Source: Anthoceros angustus
Taxonomy: Eukaryota > Streptophyta > Anthocerotopsida > Anthocerotales > Anthocerotaceae
Reading direction: 5' to 3'
Assembly (NCBI GenBank): GCA_010909165.1
Contig: VJWM01000187.1
Span: forward strand, 248,001-312,000
Length of the DNA stretch: 64,000 nt
A program made the position numbers and the translations under genes. Each line of letters opens with the position of its first letter. Positions within the stretch are counted from its first letter, which is position 1. Under the pieces are notes generated by a model. The model was not told the origin of the DNA. It saw only the letters and a program-made list of their open reading frames with translations, and made no database searches. This document shows positions 25,346 to 36,924 of the stretch, piece after piece.

Positions 25346-25712
25346 TTTAGATCTATATATATCTATGATGTTTTTCTCGTGTTCATGATAACACGCATAA
25401 ACTTTTAGAATTGTTGCTCATGTAACTCTTCGAGTTTGGTTGTTCTAGTTAGAGCTATTCTATTTCCCTATGTTCCAACTCTTTTAGGTTGGCTGTTTTA
25501 GTTGGAATAATTCCATTGATATATTTTATTCTGTTATTCTATTTACGTATCTCCAAGACCTTGCGTCCTATGTGACCGCACACCGGCGGCTTTATCTTCA
25601 CCTGCTTGATGGTGGCGGTGGTACCGCATTCGCAGTACTTTAGAAATATTGTTACAACACAGCATACATCTAAAACATAGAAGAGACATCGAATCGAGCT
25701 GCATGAAAGAAA
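25346..25712. other. Convergent 3' region between GH17 copy b and PPR
   Basis: AT-rich sequence between two converging genes; 'gatctatatatatctatgatg' and several T-rich tracts fit 3' flanks. Nothing else is seen. Confidence 0.5.
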
Positions 25713-28700
25713 TTATGGACGACGAGAAAGTCGCACTCCATACAAGTCTTTATGCCTATGATTTTGAGAATGTAGCTCATCCCCGACTAGAAAGCTATGC
25801 ACCAGTCCGCCCTTGTCTGTCCACCAGGTTTGACCTGGCTGCTTCCATGCCCTCGCTCTTTTTCTTCTCGCCTTCATGCCTTCTGCCTGCTCCCACATCT
25901 GGGCACCAGTGTAAATGTTGGACAATAATAGATATGCTGCAGAATCTTTCTTTTCAAGCATGACTGCTTCATGGAAAGCAAGACGTCCCACCTCCACATT
26001 GCTCCACTTTCGACAAGCACCCAGCAGCGTGTGCCAAACAGCGGAGCTAGGCACTCCAGGCATTGATCCTACCAAAGCTAGTGCCTCTTGCAATTGTCCT
26101 GCTCGGCCCAGGAGATCAACCATGGACGTGTAGTGGTCCTCCGTGGGAGTGACGCTGTACGCTGGGCTCATACCCTCAAAGATTTCCCGCCCCTCCTTGA
26201 CTAGACCTGCATGACTGCATACTGTGAGCACGCTAAGGAATGTGATGCTATCTGGTGTTATTTTTTCGTCTTTCATTCTATGGACCAAGTCAAAGACTGC
26301 CTCACTCTCCCCATGGCAGCTGTAGCCTGCAATCAGAGCATTCCAGGTCACAAGGCTTTTTTCAGACAGCGTATCAAACACTTGTTGTGCGTCAACAAGG
26401 CTCCCGGACTTCCCATACATGTTAATCAAACTGTCAGCTACAAACAGGTTGGCCTGCAAGCCTTGTTCTAAAATCTGTACATGTATCTGCCTTCCAAGAT
26501 GCAGGGCAGCTACATTTGCGCATGCCTGGAGGAGGCAGACAAATGTCGAGGAATCAGGTACCGCTATGCCTTCTTCTAGCATCGCCCTGTAGAACCGAAG
26601 GGCTTCCTGCCCCATGCCCTCCTGAGAATATCCTGCTATCATGGCAGTCCAAGTCACCACGTCTTTTCGACCAAGTCCGTCAAAAACTGTCTTCGCATCC
26701 TGCAAGCTGCCACACTTTGCATACATGTTTACCAAACTGCTGGCTACAAACACATCAGCATCATAACCTCGTGCTCTGATCTGTGTATGAAGTTGCTTCC
26801 CCTTCTCCAAACCTGGGGTTCCCACATTTGCACATGCCCGCAGGAGGCACAAAAATGTCACAGAGTCGGGTGTATCTAAGCTTTCTTGTTGCATAGCACT
26901 ATAGAGGCGAAGGGCCTCCTGCCCCATGCCCTCCTGGGCATACCCTGTGATCAAGGCATTCCATGTCACCACATTCTTTTGACCAAGTGCATCAAACACT
27001 CTCTGAGCATCTGCTACGCTGCCACACTTTGCATACATATTTACCAAACTGCTGGCTACAAACACATCACTTTCGTATCCTTGCTCTCTGATCTGCATAT
27101 GGAGCTCCTTTCCTTTGGCCAATGCCAGGGTACCCACACTCGCACATGCCTGCAGAAGGCGAACGAATGTCACGGAATCTGGTACAGTGATGCGATCTTC
27201 TTGCATAGCACTGTACAGATGGAGGGCTTTCTGCCCCATGCCCTCCTTGGAATACCCTGCTATCATAGCATTCCATACCACCACATTTCTTCGGTCAAGT
27301 CTGTAGAACACTCTTTCAGCATCCTCCAAGCTGCCACACTTTGTATACATGTATACCAAACTAGTAGCTACAAATGTATCGTGATCATGTCCTTGTTCAC
27401 CAATTTGCAAATGCAGCTGCCTCCCCTTCTCCAGAGCTGGGGTACCCACACTTGCACATGCCTGCAGGAGGCACAAAATGTCACAGAGTCGGGTGTATCT
27501 AAGCTTTTGTTGCATAGCACTATAGAGGCGAAGGGCTCCTGCCCCATGCCCTCCTGGGCATACCTGTGATCAAGGCATTCCATGTCACCACATTCTTTGA
27601 CCAAGTGCATCAAACACTCTGAGCATCTGCTACGCTGCCACACTTTGCATACATATTTACCAAACTGCTGGCTACAAACACATCACTTTCGTATCCTTGC
27701 TCCTCTGATCTGCATATGGAGCTCCTTTCCTTTGGCCAATGCCAGGGTACCCACACTCGCACATGCCTGCAGAAGGCGAACGAACACGGAATCTGGTACA
27801 GTGATATCTCTTGCATAGCACTGTACAGATGGAGGGCTTTCTGCCCCATGCCCTCCTTGGAATACCCTGCTACACATAGCATTCCATACCACCACATTTC
27901 TTCGGCCAAGTCTCAGAACACTCTTTCAGCATCCTCCAAGCTGCCACACTTTGTATACATGTATACCAAACTAGCTAGCAAATGTATCGTGATCATGTCC
28001 TTGTTCACCAATTTGCAAATGCAGCTGCCTCCCCTTCTCCAGAGCTGGGGTACCCACACTTGCACATGCCTGCAGGAGGCACACAAACATCACAGAATCG
28101 GGCACAACCACACCCTCTTCTAGCATCGCACTGTAGAGACGAAGGGCCTCCTGCCCCATGCCCTGCTGGGCATACCCAGCTATTATGGCAGTCCATGTCA
28201 CCACATCCTTTTGACCCAGTCCATCGAATACCCTTTGAGCGTCTTCTAAGCTGCCACACTTTGCATACATGTCTACCAAGCAACTCCAAAGGAACAAATC
28301 AGGCTTAACACCACTGGCCAACACATCAGCATGCACCTGCTGCCCAGTTATCAAGTCTGACCCTCTTGCACAAGCCTGGAGGGCTGCCACAAACACATGG
28401 CCATCTGCCTTGACACCAGACCTGCGCATCCGATCATACAGTTGTATCGCCTGCTTGTCTTGTCCATGCTTGACATGTGCGGAGATAATGGCAGACCACG
28501 TGAAGGCATCCGGTTTGGTAACTGCTTCAAAAACGTCCATCGCGTCTTGCAGCCTTCCATGAGAAGCATATATTCGCAGAACGTGAAAGCCCAGGAATGT
28601 ATCTGACTCGTACCCCTTTTTCACCATGAAAGCATGGATGCGGCTCCCAAGAACAACATCCTTAACCACCATACATTTCCTTAGGACAGGATGGAAGAGA

Positions 28701-28804
28701 GATTTGGGAACAAAACCGTCTGTCTGCAGCAGAACTTCCAAAGCCTTAACCGCATCCGTGAGTTGACCCTCCTGACATAGCTTTCTCACCGTTTCAATCG
28801 TCAC
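25713..28804 (-). CDS. PLS-class PPR protein with E-type C-terminus
   Basis: Intronless PPR gene; such proteins bind organellar transcripts and, in the PLS class, mostly specify C-to-U RNA editing. The start MTIETVRKLC (28804) aligns with MTAETVRKLC of the paralogue at 33965. It contains repeated P, L and S motifs (VTWNALITGYAQ, VNMYAKCGS, CLLQACASVGTP) and ends with an E/E+ region (HYTSMVDLLGRAGQ, WHTLLGACRKWSNVEVG, LVHSFLVGDELH). A stop follows soon after, with no DYW deaminase domain, so editing would need a partner. The frame runs 28804 to about 27971 and 27515 to 25713. Between them lies an internal duplication whose copy is full of deletions. Without that extra unit the protein would be one continuous long PPR. 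Confidence 0.88.
26836..28066 (-). repeat. Internal duplication in the PPR gene
   Basis: The segment 26836-27469 is repeated at 27470-28066. The first is clean and in frame; the second has lost bases at many places, for example 'agggctcctg' for 'agggcctcctg' and 'gaacacggaat' for 'gaatgtcacggaat'. Both ends fall in 'gcaggaggcacaaa', a word present in neighbouring PPR motifs. Confidence 0.8.
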
Positions 28805-30206
28805 GCTAAAATATACGCCACCGTGCCTCAGACTCCACGGCCAGTTGTTGAATTTCTTGCCTCGAAGGACCTTAACATAAAACGGACATGCAGAGTTTTA
28901 CAAATACCTGTGCACAAGTCAATAGCAGCCCTATACACAAATGGAGTGCTGCAGCCATACAGATCAGTGATAATCTCTAAAGTATCACCTACACAGCTAG
29001 TCAACACAGCACCGTCGAAACCCTATTTTCCAATGGCACGGCCTTTCTCATACGAGTATCAACTTGAGCATGTAAGGAGGGACAAACACAATTGAAGGTG
29101 GAACGACTTACTCGCATTGCATGAAGAGAAAGCATAGTTTATGCAGAGAAGACATCATAACGTTGTTGGGAAGAACAGGAGATCTCTGATGAACCCATTC
29201 ATGTGAATGCTGCCGTAAAGCACCATGAATCCCATCCATGTGACAGAAGTGCAACGAAGTTCTGAAGCTTCGTCACGCGGGAAAAGCCATGATGTAGTAC
29301 ATGCCTCCATGGCTACTAATATGCCCACATTACCAACAGCAAAACAAGATTGTCCTCCTCAATCGGCGAACCCAACCCAATTCTGCCAAACGAATGCAAA
29401 TGACAACAGACCTACCTCAACAAGTAGCGAGACATGTAACGGGTCAACCTACCATAATCCGTGAAGGATGAGATACAGTTACGGAGGTTGCTTATATGCG
29501 CTCGCGTGGCTAAAAGACCATGTGCTGAGTGGAAATGAGGGGAGTCTACCGTTCCTCGTTTTTCATTACGATTCGACGTCGTTCCTCGGCTCGCTGAAAT
29601 CGATTACCACAGTCTTCCAGTGGACAGAGAAAGGTTTTCCCATTATGTACTGTTGCACTAAGCTACATCAACAGTAGTGTATGCAAATGGTAATGAGCTT
29701 GATGGAACATGGGAGTCCTCAACATGCCTCCCGATTTCGGCTCGAGACGTGATGTTGTCAACCTTCCAGCAGCCAGGATTCATTCTTCCTGCGCCCAGGT
29801 TGGATGGATGTACTGTCTCCAGCGAGCAACACGAAGGCCTGGTGGAAGGCCTGAACAAGAGTGCCAACGGATCCCTGATATATTTGCTCTCAAGAACCAC
29901 TCTTTTATAGCTGCTATCTTGAACGAGCCGCATCCCAACCCTCCTGACTCGCTCAGTCAAGAACAGAGACGCCACAGAAGCTCTAATTGCGGATCAGGAT
30001 ACCAGCCAGACAAGGTTCGCATAACAACTCAATTTGGGGGCAGGCGGATTCCGCTGGGCAATCACACCGAAGCGCCAGCCTGTCAAGAAAATAAATCGCA
30101 TAGCGGAAGAGTACAAGCCGCCAAAGGCCACCAACACTATCTCCGCAACCGCTTTGGTCACAAGTTCCTACCGTAACAAAAAGAAAACTTCCTGCCCTCC
30201 CAATAT
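28805..30206. other. Intergenic, PPR 5' flank to RPL10A 3' flank
   Basis: No supported gene. The first few hundred bases are the upstream region of the minus-strand PPR gene; the last few hundred are the 3' flank of minus-strand RPL10A. Short open frames here (for example 29225-29464 and 29709-30176) lack homology-like motifs and compositional bias of coding sequence. Confidence 0.4.
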
Positions 30207-31122
30207 TCAATATATCCGGACGGGCTTTCCCATGGTGGTCTTGAGATAAAGCACCCTCACCTGCCACAAGCACGCTGGATTTTCAGACAAGCAAGCAACA
30301 CAATGAAGAGAAGAGGCAAGGAGAGGAGAATCCGAAACTCACGTTCTGCCAGTTCTTCTTCAATAAGGAGACTAGGAAGTTGACGCTGAGCTGCACGTTT
30401 TGGAAGATCTGCTTCTCCTCCATGTCACAGTTTCCGACGGCAACCCCCATGCACAGCACCTTTTTCAACTGAAACTTCACCATGGACTTGGTCTCAGCAA
30501 CCTTGGACTCGAGCGATTCCTGGTGCGACACGAGAGCCGGAAACTTGCCGGCCTTGTTCAAACCAGGGCCGAGGAGCCTAGGAATTTGCTTTATCACAGC
30601 CTCGGAAGCCAGAAACGCGTGGTACTTCTTAGCCAGCTTCTTCACCAACTTTTTGTTTTTGTTGAGCTTCTTCAAGCTCTCCACATCCATATTGTCCAAT
30701 CCGATCTTCTCCGCCTGCGTTTAACGAAAAAAATAAACAGAGCTGCAGCAATGCGAACAATGCCATCACTCTGAGCCGGCTGATACGAGGCTGCAGGAAT
30801 GAAACCTACCTCCTCAATGTGCTGCGCGTCTCCGAGCATACAGACTTTCATTTTCGGGCGAGGTTCATGCGGCAGCCGGACAGAGCCGCTGAAACGTTTA
30901 TCCTTCTGCGGGTCATAGTTCTTCAACCCTATCTGCAGCTCCACAGTCTGCGAAAACTTCTTCGGCTTCTCCTTCACGTCGGCCAGAATCTGGGAGATTG
31001 TCTCCCTCACAACCTCAGCCTGCAGCTTACTGCAACATCCCAACACCAATCCCAGTTATCTCCACAGCGACGCGCTCGCGAGCCTCGCCATATCCACGGA
31101 ATCCACGTCCGACATACCTCAT
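30207..31122 (-). CDS. RPL10A: 60S ribosomal protein L10a (uL1), four exons
   Basis: Encodes the uL1 protein of the cytosolic large ribosomal subunit, which forms the L1 stalk at the tRNA exit site. Minus-strand exons: 31118-31122 (ATGAG), 30810-31029, 30343-30714 and 30207-30260. All junctions are GT-AG and phases agree, giving 216 residues, the normal family length. Landmarks are [62 protein letters not shown] and the C-terminus [10 protein letters not shown]. Splitting of the start codon exon after ATGAG is seen in other plant L10a genes. The gene is intact and lies between two divergent PPR paralogues. Confidence 0.97.
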
Positions 31123-31203
31123 GGTTGGTCCTGCACCAGCGCAGCCACTCCCAGCCTCCTCCGCGCTTTCCAAAGGGATCTAATAGAATCGGACACCCCG
31201 TTT

Positions 31204-31286
31204 TGTTCTAGGGCAAACTTGAGCCTAACCCCGACACCACTTGACCTAACCAAACCCAACCACTCACGCGGGCGGTCTCAACGAGT
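31204..31286. repeat. 83-base repeat in RPL10A 5' region, copy 1
   Basis: 'ctagggcaaacttgagccta' and the following sequence to 'ggcggtctcaacg' recur at 32325-32402 with a few changes. This copy starts about 80 bases upstream of the RPL10A start codon, so it probably overlaps its promoter or 5' UTR. The two copies bracket the Copia-like LTR. Confidence 0.75.
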
Positions 31287-31370
31287 AACGGGCACTGAAA
31301 CAAAGTAGAAAAGTGAAAAATTAAAAGAAGTAAAAAACTAAGTTAGTAGCTACCCTATTAAGAAGGTGCA

Positions 31371-32312
31371 TGTGTTGCATGCTTCCTACAATCTCCTATT
31401 AGAGAGGAATTGCTACAGCCACTAATGAAGAGCTGCTTAGAGAGGACTCTTAGTGATGAGTGATCTGTAAAAATTCCCTGAGTTAACAGTTGCCTAGTTG
31501 AGGTCAGGCTACGGGATATATAAGGGCTAGAGCATTAAATATGATACACTCACTCATGGAAAGAGAGCAGGCAAGTGGGTGTTGCAAGCCTTGTGTTGAG
31601 AGAGAGCTGTGGAGAGCTTAGCTAGTGAGTAAGCTTGTCATTGGAGTCAAGGGCAGTGAGTCAAGGGCAGTAGTGTAGTGAGTTGGAGTCAAGGGCAGTG
31701 AGTCAAGGGCAGTAGTGTAGTGAGTTGGAGTCAAGGGCAGTGAGTCAAGGAGTGTAGTGAGTTGGAGTCAATGGCAGTGAGTCAAGGGCAATAGTGTAGT
31801 GAGTTGGAGTCAAGGGCAGTGAGTCAAGGGAAGTAATGTAGTGAGTTGGAGTCAAGGGCAGTAGTGTAGTGAGTTGGAGTCAAGGGCAGCGAGTCAAGGG
31901 CAGTGAGTCAAGGGCAGTAGTGTAGTGAGTTGGAGTCAAGGGCAGTGAGTCAATGGCAGTAGTGTAGTGAGTTGGAGTCAAGGGCAGTAGTGAGTTGGAG
32001 TCAAGGGCAATAGTGAGTTGGAGTCAAGGGCAATAGTGAGTTGGGTGTAGATAGCCAGACTCCATCCTTGTATTCTTTCAATAAAGAGCTGCACCTCGAG
32101 GAAGTGGCCTACGAGTCGTCGGTGGATGGCGGGCCACTTGGAGCCTAGTGCTGTGTCGCAAGGTTGAGAGCACTGAGAATCGTGCAAGTCTCTTGTGGAG
32201 TGAATTTGCGAGGTCCTAGACCATTGGGAAGCCAGCACTTGTCGCTTCCTTACTGGTTGCATAGTGAGGGGCGAAGCTTCTTTACTGGCCCCCGTAGTGA
32301 GGGGCGCGGACA
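31371..32312 (+). mobile_element. Copia-like LTR with minisatellite, possibly solo
   Basis: Looks like a single LTR on the plus strand. It begins near TGTGTTGCATGC, has a TATA box 'gggatatataagggc' at 31514-31528, a transcribed region, a polyadenylation signal AATAAA at 32080-32085, and ends near 'gcggaca'. No retrotransposon genes adjoin it. I could not find a clear target-site duplication, so the exact ends are uncertain. Copia assignment is from general LTR architecture and is weak. Confidence 0.5.
31620..32045 (+). repeat. Minisatellite, unit about 42 bases
   Basis: Repeated words 'gtgagttggagtcaagggca' and 'gtgagtcaagggcagtagt' make about nine units, some shortened, between the TATA box and the polyadenylation signal of the LTR. 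The transcribed part of the LTR is therefore expanded by repeats. Confidence 0.9.
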
Positions 32313-32324
32313 ACCTCTTTTTGT

Positions 32325-32402
32325 TTTAGGGCAAATTTGAGCCTAACTTCGACACCACCCGACCTAATCAAACCCAATAACTGATCGCGGGCAGTTTCAA
32401 CG
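32325..32402. repeat. 83-base repeat, copy 2
   Basis: Second copy of the sequence at 31204-31286 ('tagggcaaatttgagcctaa' to 'cagtttcaacg'), just beyond the LTR. Confidence 0.75.
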
Positions 32403-32444
32403 TCCTTTTCTAGGTACATGCATTGGTAATGAGAAGAATGAAGA

Positions 32445-32765
32445 AGAACATTTTTATTTAAGTCCATTAAGGACGGATTTTCGTCATGGGTATTAAACAA
32501 CTTGTATCATGGTGTGCCTAAGCTACTTGCATCCACTCCCTTTAGGCACTGATGTGCCTAAGCTACTTGCATTCACTCCTTTTAGGCATCATTGCCTAAG
32601 CTACTTGCAATCACTCCCTTTAGGCATTGATGTGCCTCAAGCTACTTGCATCTACTCCCTTTAGGATCAGTGTCTAAGCTACTTGCATCTACTCCCTTTA
32701 GGCACCCCATCTAAGTACCGATCCAAGTGCAGGATGCTTAATAACGACGTTCTTATAAATGTGTC
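32445..32765 (+). repeat. Dispersed repeat with 38-base tandem units
   Basis: The segment from 'aagtccattaaggacgg' to 'gtccatttggcctaa' is shared with 59475-59660. Here the inner word 'gtgcctaagctacttgcat' is repeated about five times with a period of about 40 bases; in the 59.5-kb copy it occurs once. It may be a short non-autonomous LTR-type element, but no ends were identified. Confidence 0.7.
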
Positions 32766-33884
32766 CATTTGGCCTAATGTGGTCAATCTGTGTGGCGAGG
32801 GATGGTAAGGGATGACGAAGGGTGGTGAGGGACGACATGGTCTTGATATATGGTTACGATGATCAAGTTAAGATTGCAATGGAGAAGCTTGTGGATCAAG
32901 TACCTCTGGGGTGAACGTAAATTTATCCAATATCGAGGCACATATATGAAAGAAAAAGGTTGGCATTTTTTTTCAACCGTTGATGGCGGAGAATGTTCCG
33001 GATTTGTTCTCTACATGGGTGGGTGTAGGGAATCACGGCACTTGCACGAAAGAAAAGAAATGTAGTAAATGTCTCACATGGGTACGTGCAGATAATCAAA
33101 CACTTGGATGGATGAAAAGGAATGTTTTAAAAGTCTTAAATTTGTTAACCAAAATTTGTTAATAAATTGTGTAGGACAAACCACCGCATATATAAATGAT
33201 CATGTTTTGCACTGTATACTGATTCCACATAATTTCCTGCATACCCAACAAGCATACCCAACAAGGCCACCATGACAGTAAAACTATTTCAAATTACACT
33301 AGATACTAAGTTAATTTGATGTCATCAAAGCTTTCTTTGCTTTAAATATATTTTCTGTAGATATAAATAAAAATAAAGACAGATATTATATTATTATATA
33401 TGATATGTTTATAGTAGTTTATTATATAATATTTTTTGGAAATTAATAACGGGTTTGTCAGAAGATTTTGCTGCAAATGCTATGTATTCATGAAGGCACG
33501 CCTAAAGTAATATCTGGTATGGAAGAGGCGATGGGACTGAACAATGAATGGAACGGTTGTTCCATCGCTGAATGAAAGAAGAGCCTGGTCCCGCTAGTGC
33601 ACGGTGTGTGCTCCCGCGAGCCATGGCTGGTGGGTATACCGGTCGTCTGGGAAGGGCTTCGGGCCGTCTGGCTTCAAGGAACCAAGGGTTGGCGCTCAAC
33701 CAAATCAGGAGCTGCAGCAAAATTGCAAGAAAGCCAACCCGTCCTAGAGGATGTCTGGCCTCAGACACTCGTCGGTCTTCCAGCCAGGGCCCTCGCCAGG
33801 AGCACTTGTGGCCACAATTTTCTCGAGACCCCAAGCTTGGGTGGGATGACAGGTAACAAGATCAAAGCATCCCTTTGGCTGATG
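32766..33884. other. Intergenic, AT-rich, upstream of PPR gene
   Basis: Nothing coding is supported. 33160-33470 is strongly AT-rich. The last 300 bases, before the PPR duplication unit begins, are probably its promoter or 5' leader. Confidence 0.4.
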
Positions 33885-36800
33885 TGTGATATGGGAGGTC
33901 TTCTGGCCGAATTTCCTTTCAGGGTTGTCCTGACCCTCGCAGGCCTGCAGGTTACGACAGGGGCGTGACAGCGGAAACCGTCCGCAAGCTATGTCGGGAG
34001 GACCGGCTGGTTGAGGCAGTTGGGGCTCTGGAAGGTCTGATGCGGGCAGGCTCTTGTATTTCCAAGTCCCTCTTTTATGTGGTGCTGAAGAATTGTGTAG
34101 CGCGGAGGGACCTTGTTTTGGGAAGCCGTGTCCATGCTCTTACGGTGCAAAAGGGGTACCAGTCAGATACGTTCCTGGGCAACCACATCCTGCGCATGTA
34201 TGCTTCGCACGGCAGGTTGCAAGACGCGATGGATGTGTTTGAACTGGTTGTCAGACCCGATGCCTTCATGTGGTCTTCCATAATTTCTGCCCAGGCTAAG
34301 TGCGGGAATGGCAGGCAGGCGATAGAACTGTATCATCGGATGCGTAGGTCCGGTGTGAAGCCGGATGGCCATGTGTTTGTGGCAGCCCTTCAGGCTTGTG
34401 CAATGGGATCAGACTTGAAAACCGGTCAGCAGGTGCATGCTGATGTGTTGGCCAGGAGGGTGGAGACTGATTTGTTTGTGGGTAACGCCTTGGTGAACAT
34501 GTATGCAAAATGTGGCAGCTTGGAAGAGGGGCAAAGAGTGTTTGATGGACTTGGTTGCAAGGATATAGTGACGTGGAATGCTATGATAGCAGGATATTCC
34601 CAGCATGGCTTGGGGCAGGAAGCCCTTCGTCTGTACAGTGCTATGAACGACGAATGCATCGCTGTCCCAGATGCAGTGACATTTGTGTCCCTCCTCCAGG
34701 CGTGTGCGAGTTTGGGTGCAACAGCATTGGAGGAGGGAAGGCATCTTCATGTGAAAGTTAGAGAACATGGATTTCAAGCCAATGTGTGTGTAGCCAACAG
34801 TTTGGTGAACATGTATGCAAAGTGTGGCGGTTTGAAGGACGCTCAAAGAGTGTTTGACGGGCTTGATCACAAAGATGTGGTGACATGGAATGCTATGATA
34901 GCAGGATACGCCCAGCAGGCAGGGCAGGAAGCCCTTGGTATGTACAGTGCTATGGAAGAAAATGGTGTGGCTGTACCTGATTCCGTGACGCTTGTTTGCT
35001 TGTTGCGAGCCTGCGCAAGCATTGGCGCCCTGGCGTTGGAGATGGGGAAGCACCTTCATACACAGATTGTAATACGAGGGCAACTATCTGATGTGTTTGT
35101 AGCCAGCAGCTTGGTAAACATGTATGCCAAGTGTGGGGACTTAGAAGGGGCTGAAAGAGTATTTGATGGACTAGCTCAAAAAAATGAGGTGACGTGGACT
35201 GCCATGATAGCAGGATACTCCCAACAGGGCATGGGACAGAAGGCCCTTGGTCTCTACAGTGCTATGCTAGAAGAGGGTATGGGTATGGGTGTAGCCAATT
35301 CTGTGACAATTGTGTGCCTCTTGCAGGCATGTGCTAGTGTTGGGACTACAGTCTTGGAAAAGGGAATGCAGCTTCATAATCTGGTTGTAGAACAAGGACA
35401 TCAAGCTGATGTGTGATATGGGAGGTCTTCTGGCCGAATTTCCTTTCAGGGTTGTCCTGACCTCGCAGGCCTGCAGGTTACGACAGGGGCGTGACAGCGG
35501 AAACCGTCCGCAAGCTATGTCGGGAGGACCGGCTGGTTGAGGCAGTTGGGGCTCTGGAAGGTCTGATGCGGGCAGGCTCTTGTATTTCCAAGTCCCTCTT
35601 TTATGTGGTGCTGAAGAATTGTGTAGCGCGGAGGGACCTTGTTTTGGGAAGCCGTGTCCATGCTCTTACGGTGCAAAAGGGGTACCAGTCAGATACGTTC
35701 CTGGGCAACCACATCCTGCGCATGCTTCGCACGGCAGGTTGCAAGACGCGATGGATGTGTTTGAACTGGTTGTCAGACCCGATGCCTTCATGTGGTCTTC
35801 CATAATTTCTGCCCAGGCTAAGTGCGGAATGGCAGGCAGGCGATAGAACTGTATCATCGGATGCGTAGGTCCGGTGTGAAGCCGGATGGCCATGTGTTTG
35901 TGGCAGCCCTTCAGGCTTGTGCAATGGGATCAGACTTGAAAACCGGTCAGCAGGTGCATGCTGATGTGTTGGCCAGGAGGGTGGAGACTGATTTGTTTGT
36001 GGGTAACGCCTTGGTGAACATGTATGCAAAATGTGGCAGCTTGGAAGAGGGGCAAAGAGTGTTTGATGGACTTGGTTGCAAGGATATAGTGACGTGGAAT
36101 GCTATGATAGCAGGATATTCCCAGCATGGCTTGGGGCAGGAAGCCCTTCGTCTGTACAGTGCTATGAACGACGAATGCATCGCTGTCCCAGATGCAGTGA
36201 CATTTGTGTCCCTCCTCCAGGCGTGTGCGAGTTTGGGTGCAACAGCATTGGAGGAGGGAAGGCATCTTCATGTGAAAGTTAGAGAACATGGATTGCCAAT
36301 GTGTGTAGCCAACAGTTTGGTGAACATGTATGCAAAGTGTGGCGGTTTGAAGGACGCTCAAAGAGTGTTTGACGGGCTTGATCACAAAGATGTGGTGACA
36401 TGGAATGCTATGATAGCAGGATACGCCCAGCAGGGCAAGGGGCAGGAAGCCCTTGGTATGTACAGTGCTATGGAAGAAAATGGTGTGGCTGTACCTGATT
36501 CCGTGACGTTTGTTTGCTTGTTGCGAGCCTGCGCAAGCATTGGCGCCCTGGCGTTGGAGATGGGGAAGCACCTTCATACACAGATTGTAATACGAGGGCA
36601 ACTATCTGATGTGTTTGTAGCCAGCAGCTTGGTAAACATGTATGCCAAGTGTGGGGACTTAGAAGGGGCTGAAAGAGTATTTGATGGACTAGCTCAAAAA
36701 AATGAGGTGACGTGGACTGCCATGATAGCAGGATACTCCCAACAGGGCATGGGACAGAAGGCCCTTGGTCTCTACAGTGCTATGCTAGAAGAGGGTATGG

Positions 36801-36924
36801 GTATGGGTGTAGCCAATTCTGTGACAATTGTGTGCCTCTTGCAGGCATGTGCTAGTGTTGGGACTACAGTCTTGGAAAAGGGAATGCAGCTTCATAATCT
36901 GGTTGTAGAACAAGGACATCAAGC
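33885..36924 (+). repeat. 1.5-kb tandem duplication of the PPR 5' half
   Basis: Unit 33885-35404 is repeated at 35405-36924. The junction at 35405-35414 is 'gctgatgtgt', a word found both upstream of the gene (33877-33887) and within it (36922). The join puts a stop codon in the first copy (GHQADV then TGA). The copies differ by small deletions, for example 'catgcttcgcacgg' for 'catgtatgcttcgcacgg'. Confidence 0.88.

Noticed and set aside
26886-27569. A 227-codon plus-strand frame opposite the PPR gene
   Set aside because: It is the antisense shadow of the repeated PPR motifs; the same applies to 34409-35083, 35930-36601 and 38429-38959.
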